From: Alphaproteobacteria bacterium
GTDB lineage: Bacteria; Pseudomonadota; Alphaproteobacteria; Rhodobacterales; Rhodobacteraceae
Assembly (NCBI GenBank): GCA_030429105.1
Contig: JAUIDE010000004.1
Location: 1-64,000, forward strand
Direction of reading: 5' to 3'
Length of the DNA: 64,000 nucleotides
Of this stretch, positions 34,974-42,919 are shown one piece after another. The position numbers and the translations under genes were made by a program. Numbering within the stretch: the first letter of the stretch is position 1; each line of letters opens with the position of its first letter. The notes beneath the pieces were generated by a model. It did no database searches. It saw only the letters and a program-made list of their open reading frames with translations, and was not told the origin of the DNA.

Positions 34974-36005
34974 ATGACCACGAGACGGAAATTCCTCGCC
35001 GGAGCCGCCGCCGCGGCCCCCGCCGCGCTGGCCGCGCCCGCCATCGCCCAGTCGAAAATCCGCTGGCGGATGCAAACCTATGCGGGCCCGGCGCTTGCCG
35101 AGCATGTGGTGAAGCCCGCCATCGACAGCTTCAACAAGATCGCTGGCGACGAGATGGAGATCGAGCTCTTCTACGCCGACCAGCTGGTGCCGACCTCGGA
35201 ACTCTTCCGCGCCATGCAGTCCGGCACGATCGACGCCGTGCAGTCGGACGACGACTCGATGGCCTCGCCGACCGAGGTGACCGTGTTCGGCGGCTACTTC
35301 CCCTTCGCCTCCCGCTATTCGCTCGACGTGCCGGTGCTATTCAACCAGTACGGGCTGAACGAGATCTGGGATGCGGAATATTCCAAGGTCGGGGTCAAGC
35401 ACCTCTCCGCCGGTGCGTGGGACCCGTGCCATTTCGCGACGAAAGAGCCGATCAATTCGCTCGCCGACCTTCAGGGCAAGCGCGTCTTCACCTTCCCGAC
35501 CGCAGGGCGCTTCCTCACGCAATTCGGCGTCGTCCCCGTCACGCTGCCCTGGGAGGATATCGAGGTCGCGGTGCAGACCGGGGAGCTGGACGGCATCGCA
35601 TGGTCCGGCATCACGGAGGATTACACGGTCGGGTGGGCGGACGTGACCGACTACTTCCTCACCAACAACATCTCCGGTGCCTGGGCGGGCTCCTTCTTCG
35701 CCAACATGGACCGCTGGAATTCGCTCTCCCCGAGGCTTCAGGAGCTTCTGAAGCTGACCATGGACAGCTCGCACTATTACCGCCAGTGGTGGTACTGGGG
35801 CGGGGAGGCCGCGCTCCGCGTCAACGGCACGAAGATGAAGCTCACCACGATCCCCGACGCCGAATGGCAACAGGTCGAGGATGCGGCGATCCGGTTCTGG
35901 GACGAGATCGCGGCGGAGAGCGAGGTCAAGGCGAAGGTCGTCTCGATCTTCAAGCAGTACAACGAGGTCATGGCCAAGGCCGGGCGGCCCTACCGCTACG
36001 CCTGA
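34974..36005 (+). CDS. TRAP transporter substrate-binding protein (DctP family)
   Basis: A 343-residue periplasmic protein with a twin-arginine signal (TTRRKFLAGAAAAA, cleavage after AIAQ near residue 25). The mature part starts SKIRWRMQTYAGPALAEH, and the DctP fold is supported by FNKIAGDEMEIELFYADQLVPTSELFRAMQSG and the substrate-loop block GRFLTQFGVVPVTLPWEDIEVAVQTGELDGIAWSG. Conserved arginine for carboxylate binding is probably in that region (AGRF). AAGGAG precedes the ATG. It is followed by a strong 12-base-pair hairpin at 36029-36055. Confidence 0.94.
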   Translation: MTTRRKFLAGAAAAAPAALAAPAIAQSKIRWRMQTYAGPALAEHVVKPAIDSFNKIAGDEMEIELFYADQLVPTSELFRAMQSGTIDAVQSDDDSMASPTEVTVFGGYFPFASRYSLDVPVLFNQYGLNEIWDAEYSKVGVKHLSAGAWDPCHFATKEPINSLADLQGKRVFTFPTAGRFLTQFGVVPVTLPWEDIEVAVQTGELDGIAWSGITEDYTVGWADVTDYFLTNNISGAWAGSFFANMDRWNSLSPRLQELLKLTMDSSHYYRQWWYWGGEAALRVNGTKMKLTTIPDAEWQQVEDAAIRFWDEIAAESEVKAKVVSIFKQYNEVMAKAGRPYRYA

Positions 36006-36028
36006 CGCGACCCGACGATGACAGGACC

Positions 36029-36055
36029 GGCCGGGGGCGGGCGCCGCCCCCGGCC
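36029..36055 (+). promoter_or_regulatory. Intercistronic 12-bp hairpin between dctP and the GS-like gene
   Basis: GGCCGGGGGCGG (36029-36040) and CCGCCCCCGGCC (36044-36055) pair perfectly with a 3-base loop GCG. It sits 24 bases after the DctP stop and 15 before the next start. There is no U-run, so it looks more like an mRNA-stabilising or partial-termination element that raises binding-protein output relative to downstream enzymes, as in many binding-protein operons. Confidence 0.6.
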
Positions 36056-36070
36056 TTCAGGGAGATTGAA

Positions 36071-37432
36071 ATGACGGGCCGCCTCACGCTCGAAGAGCTT
36101 GAACGCCACGCGACCGCCGGGCGCGTGGACACGGTGATCATCGCCGCGCCGGACATGCAGGGAAGGCTGATGGGAAAGCGCTTCACTGCGCGCCATTTCC
36201 TCGACGCCGGCCATGAGGAGACGCATTGCTGCAACTACCTCCTCGCCACGGACATGGAGATGAACACCGTCCAGGGCTATGAGGCGACGAGCTGGGCCAA
36301 GGGCTACGGCGACTACATCCAGAAGCCGGACCTCTCCACGCTGCGCCTCATCCCCTGGGCGGAGGGGACGGCGCTGGTGATCGCGGACCTGCTCGACCAT
36401 CACGGCGAGCCGGTTCCCCACGCGCCGCGGACCATGCTGAAGCGGCAGCTCGAACGCCTCGCCGCGCTCGGCTATGGCATGAACGCGGCGACCGAGCTCG
36501 AATTCTTCGTCTTCCGCGAGAGCTTCGAGGCGCTTTCCGATCAGGATTACGCGCGCCCGACTCCGATCAGCCCCTATAACGAGGACTACCACATCTTCCA
36601 GACCGCCAAGGAAGAGGCGCTGATGCGGGCGATCCGCAACGGCCTCATGGCGGCGGGCGTGCCGGTGGAGAACACGAAGGGCGAGGCGGAGGCGGGCCAG
36701 GCGGAGATCAACGTCCGCTATGCCGGCGCGCTGGAGACGGCTGACACGCATCTCCTCGTCAAGGAGGCGGTGAAGGAGATCGCCTTCGCCGAGGGCCGCG
36801 CCGTCACCTTCATGGCGAAGTGGAGCCATGAGCGCGCCGGCTCCTCCAGCCATATCCACCAGTCGCTGACGAAGGACGGCGCGCCGGCCTTCTTCGACCC
36901 CGCCGCCGAGCATTCGATGTCGGAGACGATGCGGCACTGGCTCGGCGGCCTCCTCGCCCATGCGGCAGAGACGACGCTGCTGCTGGCGCCTTACGTCAAT
37001 TCCTACAAGCGCTTCTGCGTCGGCATGTTCGCGCCCACGAAGACCGTCTGGTCGATGGACAACCGCACCGCCGGCTTCCGCGTCGTCGGCGAGGGGACGA
37101 AGGGCGTGCGGGTGGAGAACCGGATCGGCGGGTCGGACCTCAACCCCTATCTCGCGCTCGCCGGCCAGATCGCGGCGGGGATCGCAGGGCTGGAGGGCAA
37201 GCTGGAGCCGGGCCCCAGCTTCGCCGGGGACGCCTATGGCGGAGACGGCGCGCCCGAAATCCCGAAGACCCTGCGCGAGGCGACCGACGCCTTCGCGGGT
37301 TCGGCCATGCTCCGCGCGGCGCTGGGCGACGCGGTGGTTGACCACTACGTCCACGCCGCGCGCTGGGAGCAGGCGGATTTCGATGCGCGCGTCACCGATT
37401 ACGAGCGCCGCCGCTTCTTCGAGAGGGCGTGA
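36071..37432 (+). CDS. Glutamine synthetase-like gamma-glutamyl ligase
   Basis: A 453-residue glutamine synthetase superfamily member of the PuuA/GlnT/GlnA4 type rather than canonical GlnA. Active-site blocks are NAATELEFFVFRESFE, GEAEAGQAEINVRYA and GSSSHIHQSL (replacing GSGMHVHQS), with VENRIGGSDLNPYLALA near the end. Family members join glutamate to polyamines, isopropylamine or ethanolamine. The adenylylation-site tail of GlnA is not apparent. It follows a TRAP transporter and precedes aldehyde and alcohol dehydrogenases, supporting a catabolic gamma-glutamylation role; the amine is unknown. Confidence 0.9.
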   Translation: MTGRLTLEELERHATAGRVDTVIIAAPDMQGRLMGKRFTARHFLDAGHEETHCCNYLLATDMEMNTVQGYEATSWAKGYGDYIQKPDLSTLRLIPWAEGTALVIADLLDHHGEPVPHAPRTMLKRQLERLAALGYGMNAATELEFFVFRESFEALSDQDYARPTPISPYNEDYHIFQTAKEEALMRAIRNGLMAAGVPVENTKGEAEAGQAEINVRYAGALETADTHLLVKEAVKEIAFAEGRAVTFMAKWSHERAGSSSHIHQSLTKDGAPAFFDPAAEHSMSETMRHWLGGLLAHAAETTLLLAPYVNSYKRFCVGMFAPTKTVWSMDNRTAGFRVVGEGTKGVRVENRIGGSDLNPYLALAGQIAAGIAGLEGKLEPGPSFAGDAYGGDGAPEIPKTLREATDAFAGSAMLRAALGDAVVDHYVHAARWEQADFDARVTDYERRRFFERA

Positions 37433-37433
37433 G

Positions 37434-38813
37434 ATGGCCGAGATGATCCGCTGCATATCCCCGATCGACGGCGCGCTCGTCGCCGAGCGCGCGGCCTTCA
37501 CCGCCGCCGAGGCCGGCGCGGCGGTGGCGCGCGCCCGCGCGGCGCAGGCCGCCTGGGCCGCGCGCCCGCTTTCCGAGCGCGTCGCACTGGTGGAAGCCGG
37601 CGTCGCCCGGCTCGCGGCGATGGAGGACTCCGTCCCCGAGCTTGCGCGCATGATGGGCCGCCCCGTCCGCTATGGCGGCGAGATGGGCGGCGTGAAGGAA
37701 AGGGCGGGCTACATGGCCTCCGTCGCGGAGGCCGCGCTCGCCCCCCTTGAGATCGCGGACGATGAGAAGTTCCGTCGCTTCATCAGGCGGGAGCCGCACG
37801 GCCTCGTCCTCGTCATCGCGCCGTGGAACTATCCCTATCTGACGGCGATCAACACGGTCGCCCCCGCGCTCATCGCCGGGAACGCCGTGCTCCTGAAGCA
37901 TGCGGCGCAGACCATCCTTGCGGGCGAGCGCATGGCGCGGGCCTTCCATGAGGCGGGCGTGCCGGCGGACGTCTTCCAGCCGGTCTGCCTCACCCATCAG
38001 GGAACGGCGGACCTCATCGCCGCCCGCGCCTTCGGCTTCGTGAACTTCACCGGCTCCGTCTCCGGCGGCCGCGCCATCGAGCGCGCCGCGGCGGGGACCT
38101 TCACCGCCCTCGGGCTGGAGTTGGGCGGCAAGGACCCGGGCTATGTGATGGAGGATGCGGACCTTGAGGCCGCGGCGGAGACGCTGATCGACGGGGCGAT
38201 GTTCAATTCCGGACAATGCTGCTGCGGGATCGAGCGCATCTATGTCGCCGCGCCGCTCTTCGACCGCTTCGTGGAGAAGGCGGTGAGCATCGTCGAGGGC
38301 TACCGGCTCGGAAACCCGCTCGACCCGGAGACCACTCTCGGCCCAATGGCGCAGACCCGTTTCGCCGATCTCGTCCGCGCGCAGACCGCCGCCGCGGTAG
38401 CCGCGGGCGCGAAGGCGCTCGTCGATCCCGCCCGCTTTCCCGGCCAGGGCGGCGCGTATCTCGGTCCGCAGATCCTCACCGGCGTCGACCATTCCATGGA
38501 CCTGATGCGGGAGGAGAATTTCGGCCCCGTCGTCGGGATCATGAAGGTCGAGGGCGACGAGGAGGCGCTGCGGCTGATGAACGACAGCGCCTATGGCCTC
38601 ACGGCCTCGCTCTGGACGCGAGACATCGACCGCGCCGAGCGCCTCGGCGCGCGCATCGAGACAGGCACCGTCTTCATGAACCGCTGCGACTATCTCGACC
38701 CGGCGCTCTGCTGGACCGGCTGCAAGGATACGGGGCGCGGCGCCGCGCTCTCCGACCTCGGCTATCATGCCCTCACCCGACCCAAATCCTTCCATCTGAA
38801 GAAGCCACAATGA
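37434..38813 (+). CDS. Aldehyde dehydrogenase family protein
   Basis: A 459-residue NAD(P)-dependent aldehyde dehydrogenase. Cofactor and catalytic elements are APWNYPYLTAIN (129-140), FTGSVSGG (205-212), the general base E229 in LELGGKDPGYV, and the nucleophile in GQCCCGIERIYV (three cysteines, C262-264). The GQCCC sequence is unusual compared with GQxC, but one cysteine fits the expected place. The gene begins one base after the ligase stop and overlaps the next dehydrogenase, so all three should be made together; it would oxidise an aldehyde produced by the alcohol dehydrogenase. Confidence 0.94.
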   Translation: MAEMIRCISPIDGALVAERAAFTAAEAGAAVARARAAQAAWAARPLSERVALVEAGVARLAAMEDSVPELARMMGRPVRYGGEMGGVKERAGYMASVAEAALAPLEIADDEKFRRFIRREPHGLVLVIAPWNYPYLTAINTVAPALIAGNAVLLKHAAQTILAGERMARAFHEAGVPADVFQPVCLTHQGTADLIAARAFGFVNFTGSVSGGRAIERAAAGTFTALGLELGGKDPGYVMEDADLEAAAETLIDGAMFNSGQCCCGIERIYVAAPLFDRFVEKAVSIVEGYRLGNPLDPETTLGPMAQTRFADLVRAQTAAAVAAGAKALVDPARFPGQGGAYLGPQILTGVDHSMDLMREENFGPVVGIMKVEGDEEALRLMNDSAYGLTASLWTRDIDRAERLGARIETGTVFMNRCDYLDPALCWTGCKDTGRGAALSDLGYHALTRPKSFHLKKPQ

Positions 38814-39958
38814 CCAGCCCCCGCGCCAATTTCTCCTATCCCACCGCAATCCGCTTCGGCGCCGGCCGCATCGCCGAACTCGGCGAGGCCTGCGCCGCAG
38901 CCCGCATCCGCCGCCCCCTCCTCGTGACGGATCGCGGACTCGCCGCGCTCCCCGTCACGGCGCGCGCGCTCGAGATCATGGAGGCGGCGGGCCTTGGCCG
39001 CGCCGTTTTCGCGGAGGTCGACGCGAACCCGACCGGCGCCAATCTCGAAGCCGGGCTCGCCGTCTACCGGACCGGCGGCCATGACGGCGTCGTCGCCTTC
39101 GGCGGCGGCTCCGCGCTCGACCTCGGCAAGGCGGTCGCCTTCATGGCGGGGCAGGACCGGCCCGTCTGGGATTTCGAGGATATCGGGGACTGGTGGACGC
39201 GCGCGAAGCCGGAGGGCATCGCCCCTTCCGTCGCCGTGCCGACGACCGCCGGCACCGGCTCCGAAGTCGGCCGCGCCTCGGTGCTGACGAACGAGGAGGC
39301 GCAGGAGAAGAAGATCATCTTCCACCCGAAGATCCTCCCCTCCGTCGTTATCGCAGACCCCGAACTCACCGTCGGCATGCCGCGCATGATCACCGCCGGC
39401 ACGGGGATGGACGCCTTCGCCCATTGCCTTGAAGCCTATTGCTCCCCGCATTTCCACCCGATGAGCCAGGGGATCGCGCTCGAAGGCATGCGCCTCGTGA
39501 AGACGGCGTTGCCCCGCGCCGTGGCGGAGCCTACCGACCTCCTCGCGCGGGCGGACATGATGGCCGCGGCGATGATGGGCGCCGTCGCCTTCCAGAAGGG
39601 GCTCGGCGCGATCCATTCGATCTCCCACCCGGTCGGCGCGCATCACCACACCCATCACGGCATGACCAACGCGGCGGTGATGGGCGCCGTCCTCGCCTTC
39701 AACCGTCCGGCGGTGGAGGCGAAGATCGAGGCGGCGGCGGCCTATCTCGGGATCGGCGGGGGCTTTCACGGCTTCGCCGCCTTTGTGGACGGGCTGATCT
39801 CCGGCATCGGCCTCCCCATCGGCCTCACGGCCCTCGGCGTGAAGGAGCCGGACCTTGACCGCCTCGCGGCGGACGCGCGCCGCGACCCGTCATGCGGCGG
39901 AAACCCCGTGCCGCTGACGGCGGAGAACATGCGCCCGCTGATCGAATCGTGCCTCTGA
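38810..39958 (+). CDS. Iron-containing alcohol dehydrogenase
   Basis: A 382-residue group III alcohol dehydrogenase. The nucleotide-binding GGGSALDLGK is at 98-107, and metal ligands are consistent with D201 and H205 in GMDAFAHCLEAY and histidines in HSISHPVGAHHHTHHG (from residue 269). The ATG overlaps the aldehyde dehydrogenase stop (ATGA). It would interconvert a primary alcohol and aldehyde; with the neighbouring ligase and aldehyde dehydrogenase, a hydroxy-amine substrate is plausible but inferred. Confidence 0.94.
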   Translation: MTSPRANFSYPTAIRFGAGRIAELGEACAAARIRRPLLVTDRGLAALPVTARALEIMEAAGLGRAVFAEVDANPTGANLEAGLAVYRTGGHDGVVAFGGGSALDLGKAVAFMAGQDRPVWDFEDIGDWWTRAKPEGIAPSVAVPTTAGTGSEVGRASVLTNEEAQEKKIIFHPKILPSVVIADPELTVGMPRMITAGTGMDAFAHCLEAYCSPHFHPMSQGIALEGMRLVKTALPRAVAEPTDLLARADMMAAAMMGAVAFQKGLGAIHSISHPVGAHHHTHHGMTNAAVMGAVLAFNRPAVEAKIEAAAAYLGIGGGFHGFAAFVDGLISGIGLPIGLTALGVKEPDLDRLAADARRDPSCGGNPVPLTAENMRPLIESCL

Positions 39959-39974
39959 GCCGGTCTTGAAGATC

Positions 39975-40000
39975 GGGGGGGAGGGGCCATCCTCTCCCCC
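39975..40000 (+). promoter_or_regulatory. Hairpin enclosing the Shine-Dalgarno of the serine hydrolase gene
   Basis: GGGGGGGAGG (39975-39984) can pair with CCTCTCCCCC (39991-40000) over 10 pairs, one a G-U, around the loop GGCCAT. The only ribosome-binding candidate, GGGAGGGG, lies in the left arm and the ATG begins at 40001, right after the right arm. If formed, the hairpin would limit initiation, or it may serve to end transcription of the preceding operon. Confidence 0.4.
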
Positions 40001-40993
40001 ATGAGCACGATCACCCGCCGCGCCGCCCTCGCCGGCCTCGCCTCGTCCTTCGCCCTCCCCGCGGCCGCCGCGCTGGAGGGGGCCGCGCGCATGGCCGGCG
40101 GGCTGGACCAGCTCCGCTGCCTCGTGATCCTGCACGAGGGCGAGCAGCGCCTCGCCCGCGCCTTCCGCGGCCCCGCGCCGGATCGCGCCGCGAACGTGAA
40201 ATCCGTCTCGAAAACCCTCGTCGCCCTCATCGCCGGCGCCGCCTTCGCCCGCGGCGTCGCCGCCGGGCCGGAGGCGCGGCTGGTCGATGTCGCGCCCCGG
40301 CTCATCCCGCGCGGCGCCGATCCCCGCGTGGAGGCGATCACGCTCGGCCATCTCCTCTCCATGACGGCCGGGCTGGAGCGGACCTCGGGAGCGAATTACG
40401 GAGCTTGGGTTGAGAGCGGAAACTGGGTTGCCCATGCGCTCTCTCGCCCGTTTGTCGCGGAGCCGGGGGCGGCCTTCCAGTATTCGACCGGGACTTTTCA
40501 CATCCTCGGCGCGGCGCTCGCCGTCGCCTCCGGGCGGAGCCTTCACGACATGGCGGAGGACTGGCTCGCCCGCCCGCTCGCCATCGCGATTCCCCCGTGG
40601 ACGCGGGACCCGCAGGGCTTCTTCCTTGGCGGCAACGAGATGGCGCTCTCTCCCCTCGCCCTCGCCCGGATCGGGGAGATGGTTCGCCTCGGCGGCGTTT
40701 GGGAGGGGCGGGAGGTCATTCCCGCCGGATGGCACGAAACGTCCATGATCCCTCGCGCCCGCTCCCCCTTCTCGGGGGACGATTACGGCTACGGCTGGTT
40801 CCTGACCGAACTCGGCGGGGAGCGGGCCGCTTACGCCCGCGGCTATGGCGGGCAGATGCTCTTCATCCTGCCGGGCCGGGCGCTCGTGATCGCCATCACC
40901 TCGGACCCAAACCGCCCGGCCCGCACCGCCGGCCATGTCGGGGACCTGCGACGGCTGGTGACGGATGCCATCCTGCCCGCCTTCGAAGCCTAG
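40001..40993 (+). CDS. Tat-exported serine hydrolase, beta-lactamase (AmpC/esterase) fold
   Basis: A 330-residue penicillin-binding-protein-like hydrolase. The N terminus MSTITRRAALAGLASSFALPAAAA looks like a twin-arginine signal. The nucleophile motif S68-V-S-K71 and the Y161-S-T motif are intact; the third box, usually HxG or KTG, appears as GYGGQ at about 281-285. Such proteins include esterases, D-aminopeptidases and amidases, so antibiotic resistance should not be assumed. It follows the alcohol dehydrogenase by 42 bases and may be part of that operon; its last four bases overlap the uracil-DNA glycosylase gene. Confidence 0.86.
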   Translation: MSTITRRAALAGLASSFALPAAAALEGAARMAGGLDQLRCLVILHEGEQRLARAFRGPAPDRAANVKSVSKTLVALIAGAAFARGVAAGPEARLVDVAPRLIPRGADPRVEAITLGHLLSMTAGLERTSGANYGAWVESGNWVAHALSRPFVAEPGAAFQYSTGTFHILGAALAVASGRSLHDMAEDWLARPLAIAIPPWTRDPQGFFLGGNEMALSPLALARIGEMVRLGGVWEGREVIPAGWHETSMIPRARSPFSGDDYGYGWFLTELGGERAAYARGYGGQMLFILPGRALVIAITSDPNRPARTAGHVGDLRRLVTDAILPAFEA

Positions 40994-41637
40994 CCCTCCG
41001 GCCCAAGCTCCGCCCGCGCCGCCTCGAACACCGCCTCGAACATCTCCGCGGTGAGCCGCCCGGTATTCGTGTTGTATCTGGAGCAATGGTAGCTGTCCCA
41101 GAGCGTCAGCCCGGCGACCTCATGCCGCGCCCCGTGCGCGAACGGATGGGCGGAGAGCTTGGCGCCGAGCGCGCGGAGCGTGCTTTCATGGGAGATACGC
41201 CCGAGACAGAGGATCGCGCGGAGCCGGGGGAGGGCGGCGATGCGGGCGGCGAGGAAGGGGCGACAGCGGTTGATCTCATCACCCACCGGCTTGTTCTGCG
41301 GCGGCACGCAACGAACCGCGTTCGTCACCATCGCGCCCGCCAGAACCAGCCCGTCATCGGGCCGGGCGGCGAAGGCGCCGTTGGCCCAGCCGAATTTAGT
41401 CAGCGTCGCATAGAGAAGGTCGCCAGCGAAATCCCCGGTGAAGGGCCGCCCCGTCCGGTTCGCGCCCGTCACGCCGGGCGCAAGGCCCACGACGAGCAGC
41501 CGCGCCGCCTCGTCTCCGAAGCTCGGCACGGCTCCGTTGAACCAATCGGGGTTCTTGGCCCGCGTCTCGTCACGATAGGCGGCGAGGCGCGGGCAGAGGC
41601 GGCAATCGCGCGGCGCTTCCGCGCCGGCCGCGCTCAC
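40990..41637 (-). CDS. Uracil-DNA glycosylase, family 5 (UdgB-like)
   Basis: A 215-residue DNA repair enzyme. Cysteines for a [4Fe-4S] cluster begin with C12 and C15 in DCRLCPRLA, with further cysteines in AVRCVPPQNKP and AILCLGR. Motif one reads GLAPGVTGANRTGRPFTGD, which is the family 5 form with no Asp/Asn water-activating residue at the family 4 position, and the C-terminal motif is DSYHCSRYNT. It excises uracil and some other deaminated bases. The start overlaps the stop of the NYN-domain gene (ATGA). Confidence 0.92.
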   Translation of the reverse strand: MSAAGAEAPRDCRLCPRLAAYRDETRAKNPDWFNGAVPSFGDEAARLLVVGLAPGVTGANRTGRPFTGDFAGDLLYATLTKFGWANGAFAARPDDGLVLAGAMVTNAVRCVPPQNKPVGDEINRCRPFLAARIAALPRLRAILCLGRISHESTLRALGAKLSAHPFAHGARHEVAGLTLWDSYHCSRYNTNTGRLTAEMFEAVFEAARAELGPEG

Positions 41638-42212
41638 TCTTCCGCGGCCTCGGAGGGCACGTCCTCCTCATCCATCCGCGGAGGGCGGGGCGGACGGCCG
41701 ATCACGTCCTTGAGTTCCTCGAGTTCGATGAAATTGTCCGCCTGGCGGCGGAGATCGTCTGCGATCATCGGCGGCTGGGAGCGGATCGTCGAAACGACGG
41801 AGACGCGGCATCCCTTGCGCTGGATCGCGGCGATGAGCGGCTTGAAATCTCCATCTCCACTGAAGAGGACGATGTGATCCACCTTCTCGGCCATCTCCAT
41901 CGCGTCGATCGCAAGCTCGATGTCCATGTTGCCCTTCACCTTCCGGCGGCCCATCGAGTCGATGAACTCCTTCGCCGGCTTGGTGACCATGGTGAAGCCA
42001 TTGTAGTCCAGCCAATCCACCAGCGGACGGATCGGGGAATATTCCTGATCCTCCAGCAGGGCGGTGTAGTAGTAGGCGCGTACAAGCTTGCCTCGGCGCA
42101 GGAACTCGCTCCTGAGCAGCTTGTAGTCGATGTCGAAGCCCAGAGCCCTCGCAGCGGCATAGAGATTCGAGCCGTCGATGAAGAGCGCCAGGCGTTCGTC
42201 ACGATAAAACAT
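41634..42212 (-). CDS. NYN domain protein (LabA/DUF88 family)
   Basis: A 192-residue protein with a PIN-like NYN nuclease domain. Acidic residues of the putative metal site are in LALFIDGSNLYAAARALGFDIDY, GNMDIELAIDAMEMAE and LFSGDGDFKPLIAAIQRKGCRVSVVS. Bacterial LabA/DUF88 proteins are predicted RNases of largely unknown target. The tail is acidic and Pro-rich. The ATG at 42212 is preceded by GAGGTG; longer in-frame upstream sequence is Arg/Ser-rich and not part of the family. It is divergent from folK. Confidence 0.9.
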   Translation of the reverse strand: MFYRDERLALFIDGSNLYAAARALGFDIDYKLLRSEFLRRGKLVRAYYYTALLEDQEYSPIRPLVDWLDYNGFTMVTKPAKEFIDSMGRRKVKGNMDIELAIDAMEMAEKVDHIVLFSGDGDFKPLIAAIQRKGCRVSVVSTIRSQPPMIADDLRRQADNFIELEELKDVIGRPPRPPRMDEEDVPSEAAEE

Positions 42213-42249
42213 TCGGGACACCTCGAAATGTGGCGCGGGCCCGTATATT

Positions 42250-42266
42250 GAAGGCTTGTGGCCTTC
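42250..42266. promoter_or_regulatory. Short dyad in the NYN/folK divergent region
   Basis: GAAGGC-TTGTG-GCCTTC is a perfect 6-base inverted repeat with a 5-base centre, located 38 bases upstream of the NYN start and 84 bases upstream of the folK start. An AT-rich TATATT lies next to it (42244-42249). It may be a regulator site or part of the 5' leader of either gene. Confidence 0.3.
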
Positions 42267-42349
42267 TTCCGGGCATCCGCAAGTGGTGCGAAAATATGAG
42301 ACTGGCCGGGGAATGCAATGTCGATTGTGGACAGGAAGTCTCTCAAAGA

Positions 42350-42919
42350 GTGGAAATCTTTTCCGTTCTCGTTGCGTTCGGCGCAAACATGCCGTCCGCT
42401 TTCGGTTCGCCGCGCGAAACGCTGGAAGAGGCGCTTCGCCGGCTGACTGCGTTCGGCGTTCGGCCCCTCTCCGTCGCCCGCTGGCGCCGCTCACCCGCCT
42501 TTCCGCCGGGCTCAAGCCCGGATTATGTCAATGGAGCCGCGCTGATGCAAGCCGGGCTTGCGCCGGAGCCGCTGCTCGCGCTCCTGCATGAGGTCGAGGC
42601 TTCCCTCGGTCGGGAAAGGCGGGCGCGATGGGCGGCGCGGGTCTGCGATCTCGACCTCATCGCCGTCGGCGACGCTGTCCTTCCCGATGCGGAGACGCTG
42701 CGCGCCCTGATGGCGCTCGGCCCGGAAAAGGCCGGCGCCGCCCCTGCGCCGGAGCGGCTGATCCTGCCCCATCCGAGGTTGCAGGAGCGCGCCTTCGTCC
42801 TCGCCCCGCTCGCCGACATCGCGCCGGACTGGCGCCATCCGCTGACCGGGCGGAGCGTTTCGGAGATGCTCGCCGCGCTGCCGGAGGCGGCGCGGGCGGA
42901 AGTGGAGATCGACGCATGA
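42350..42919 (+). CDS. folK: 2-amino-4-hydroxy-6-hydroxymethyldihydropteridine diphosphokinase
   Basis: A 189-residue folate-pathway enzyme that pyrophosphorylates hydroxymethyldihydropterin. Signatures are VLVAFGANMPS at the N terminus (the usual LGSN is FGAN), LHEVEASLGRERRARWAARVCDLDLIAVGD with the Mg-binding DLDL, and LPHPRLQERAFVLAPLADIAPDW. The start is uncertain: GTG at 42350, with AGGAAG upstream, gives the expected family N terminus; an ATG at 42296 would add 18 residues. Its stop overlaps the methyltransferase start. Confidence 0.9.
   Translation: MEIFSVLVAFGANMPSAFGSPRETLEEALRRLTAFGVRPLSVARWRRSPAFPPGSSPDYVNGAALMQAGLAPEPLLALLHEVEASLGRERRARWAARVCDLDLIAVGDAVLPDAETLRALMALGPEKAGAAPAPERLILPHPRLQERAFVLAPLADIAPDWRHPLTGRSVSEMLAALPEAARAEVEIDA

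Noticed and set aside
40001-40993. Beta-lactamase (antibiotic resistance) call
   Set aside because: The SxxK and YST motifs are shared by esterases and peptidases of the same fold, and the third motif is GYGGQ rather than KTG, so resistance is not supported.
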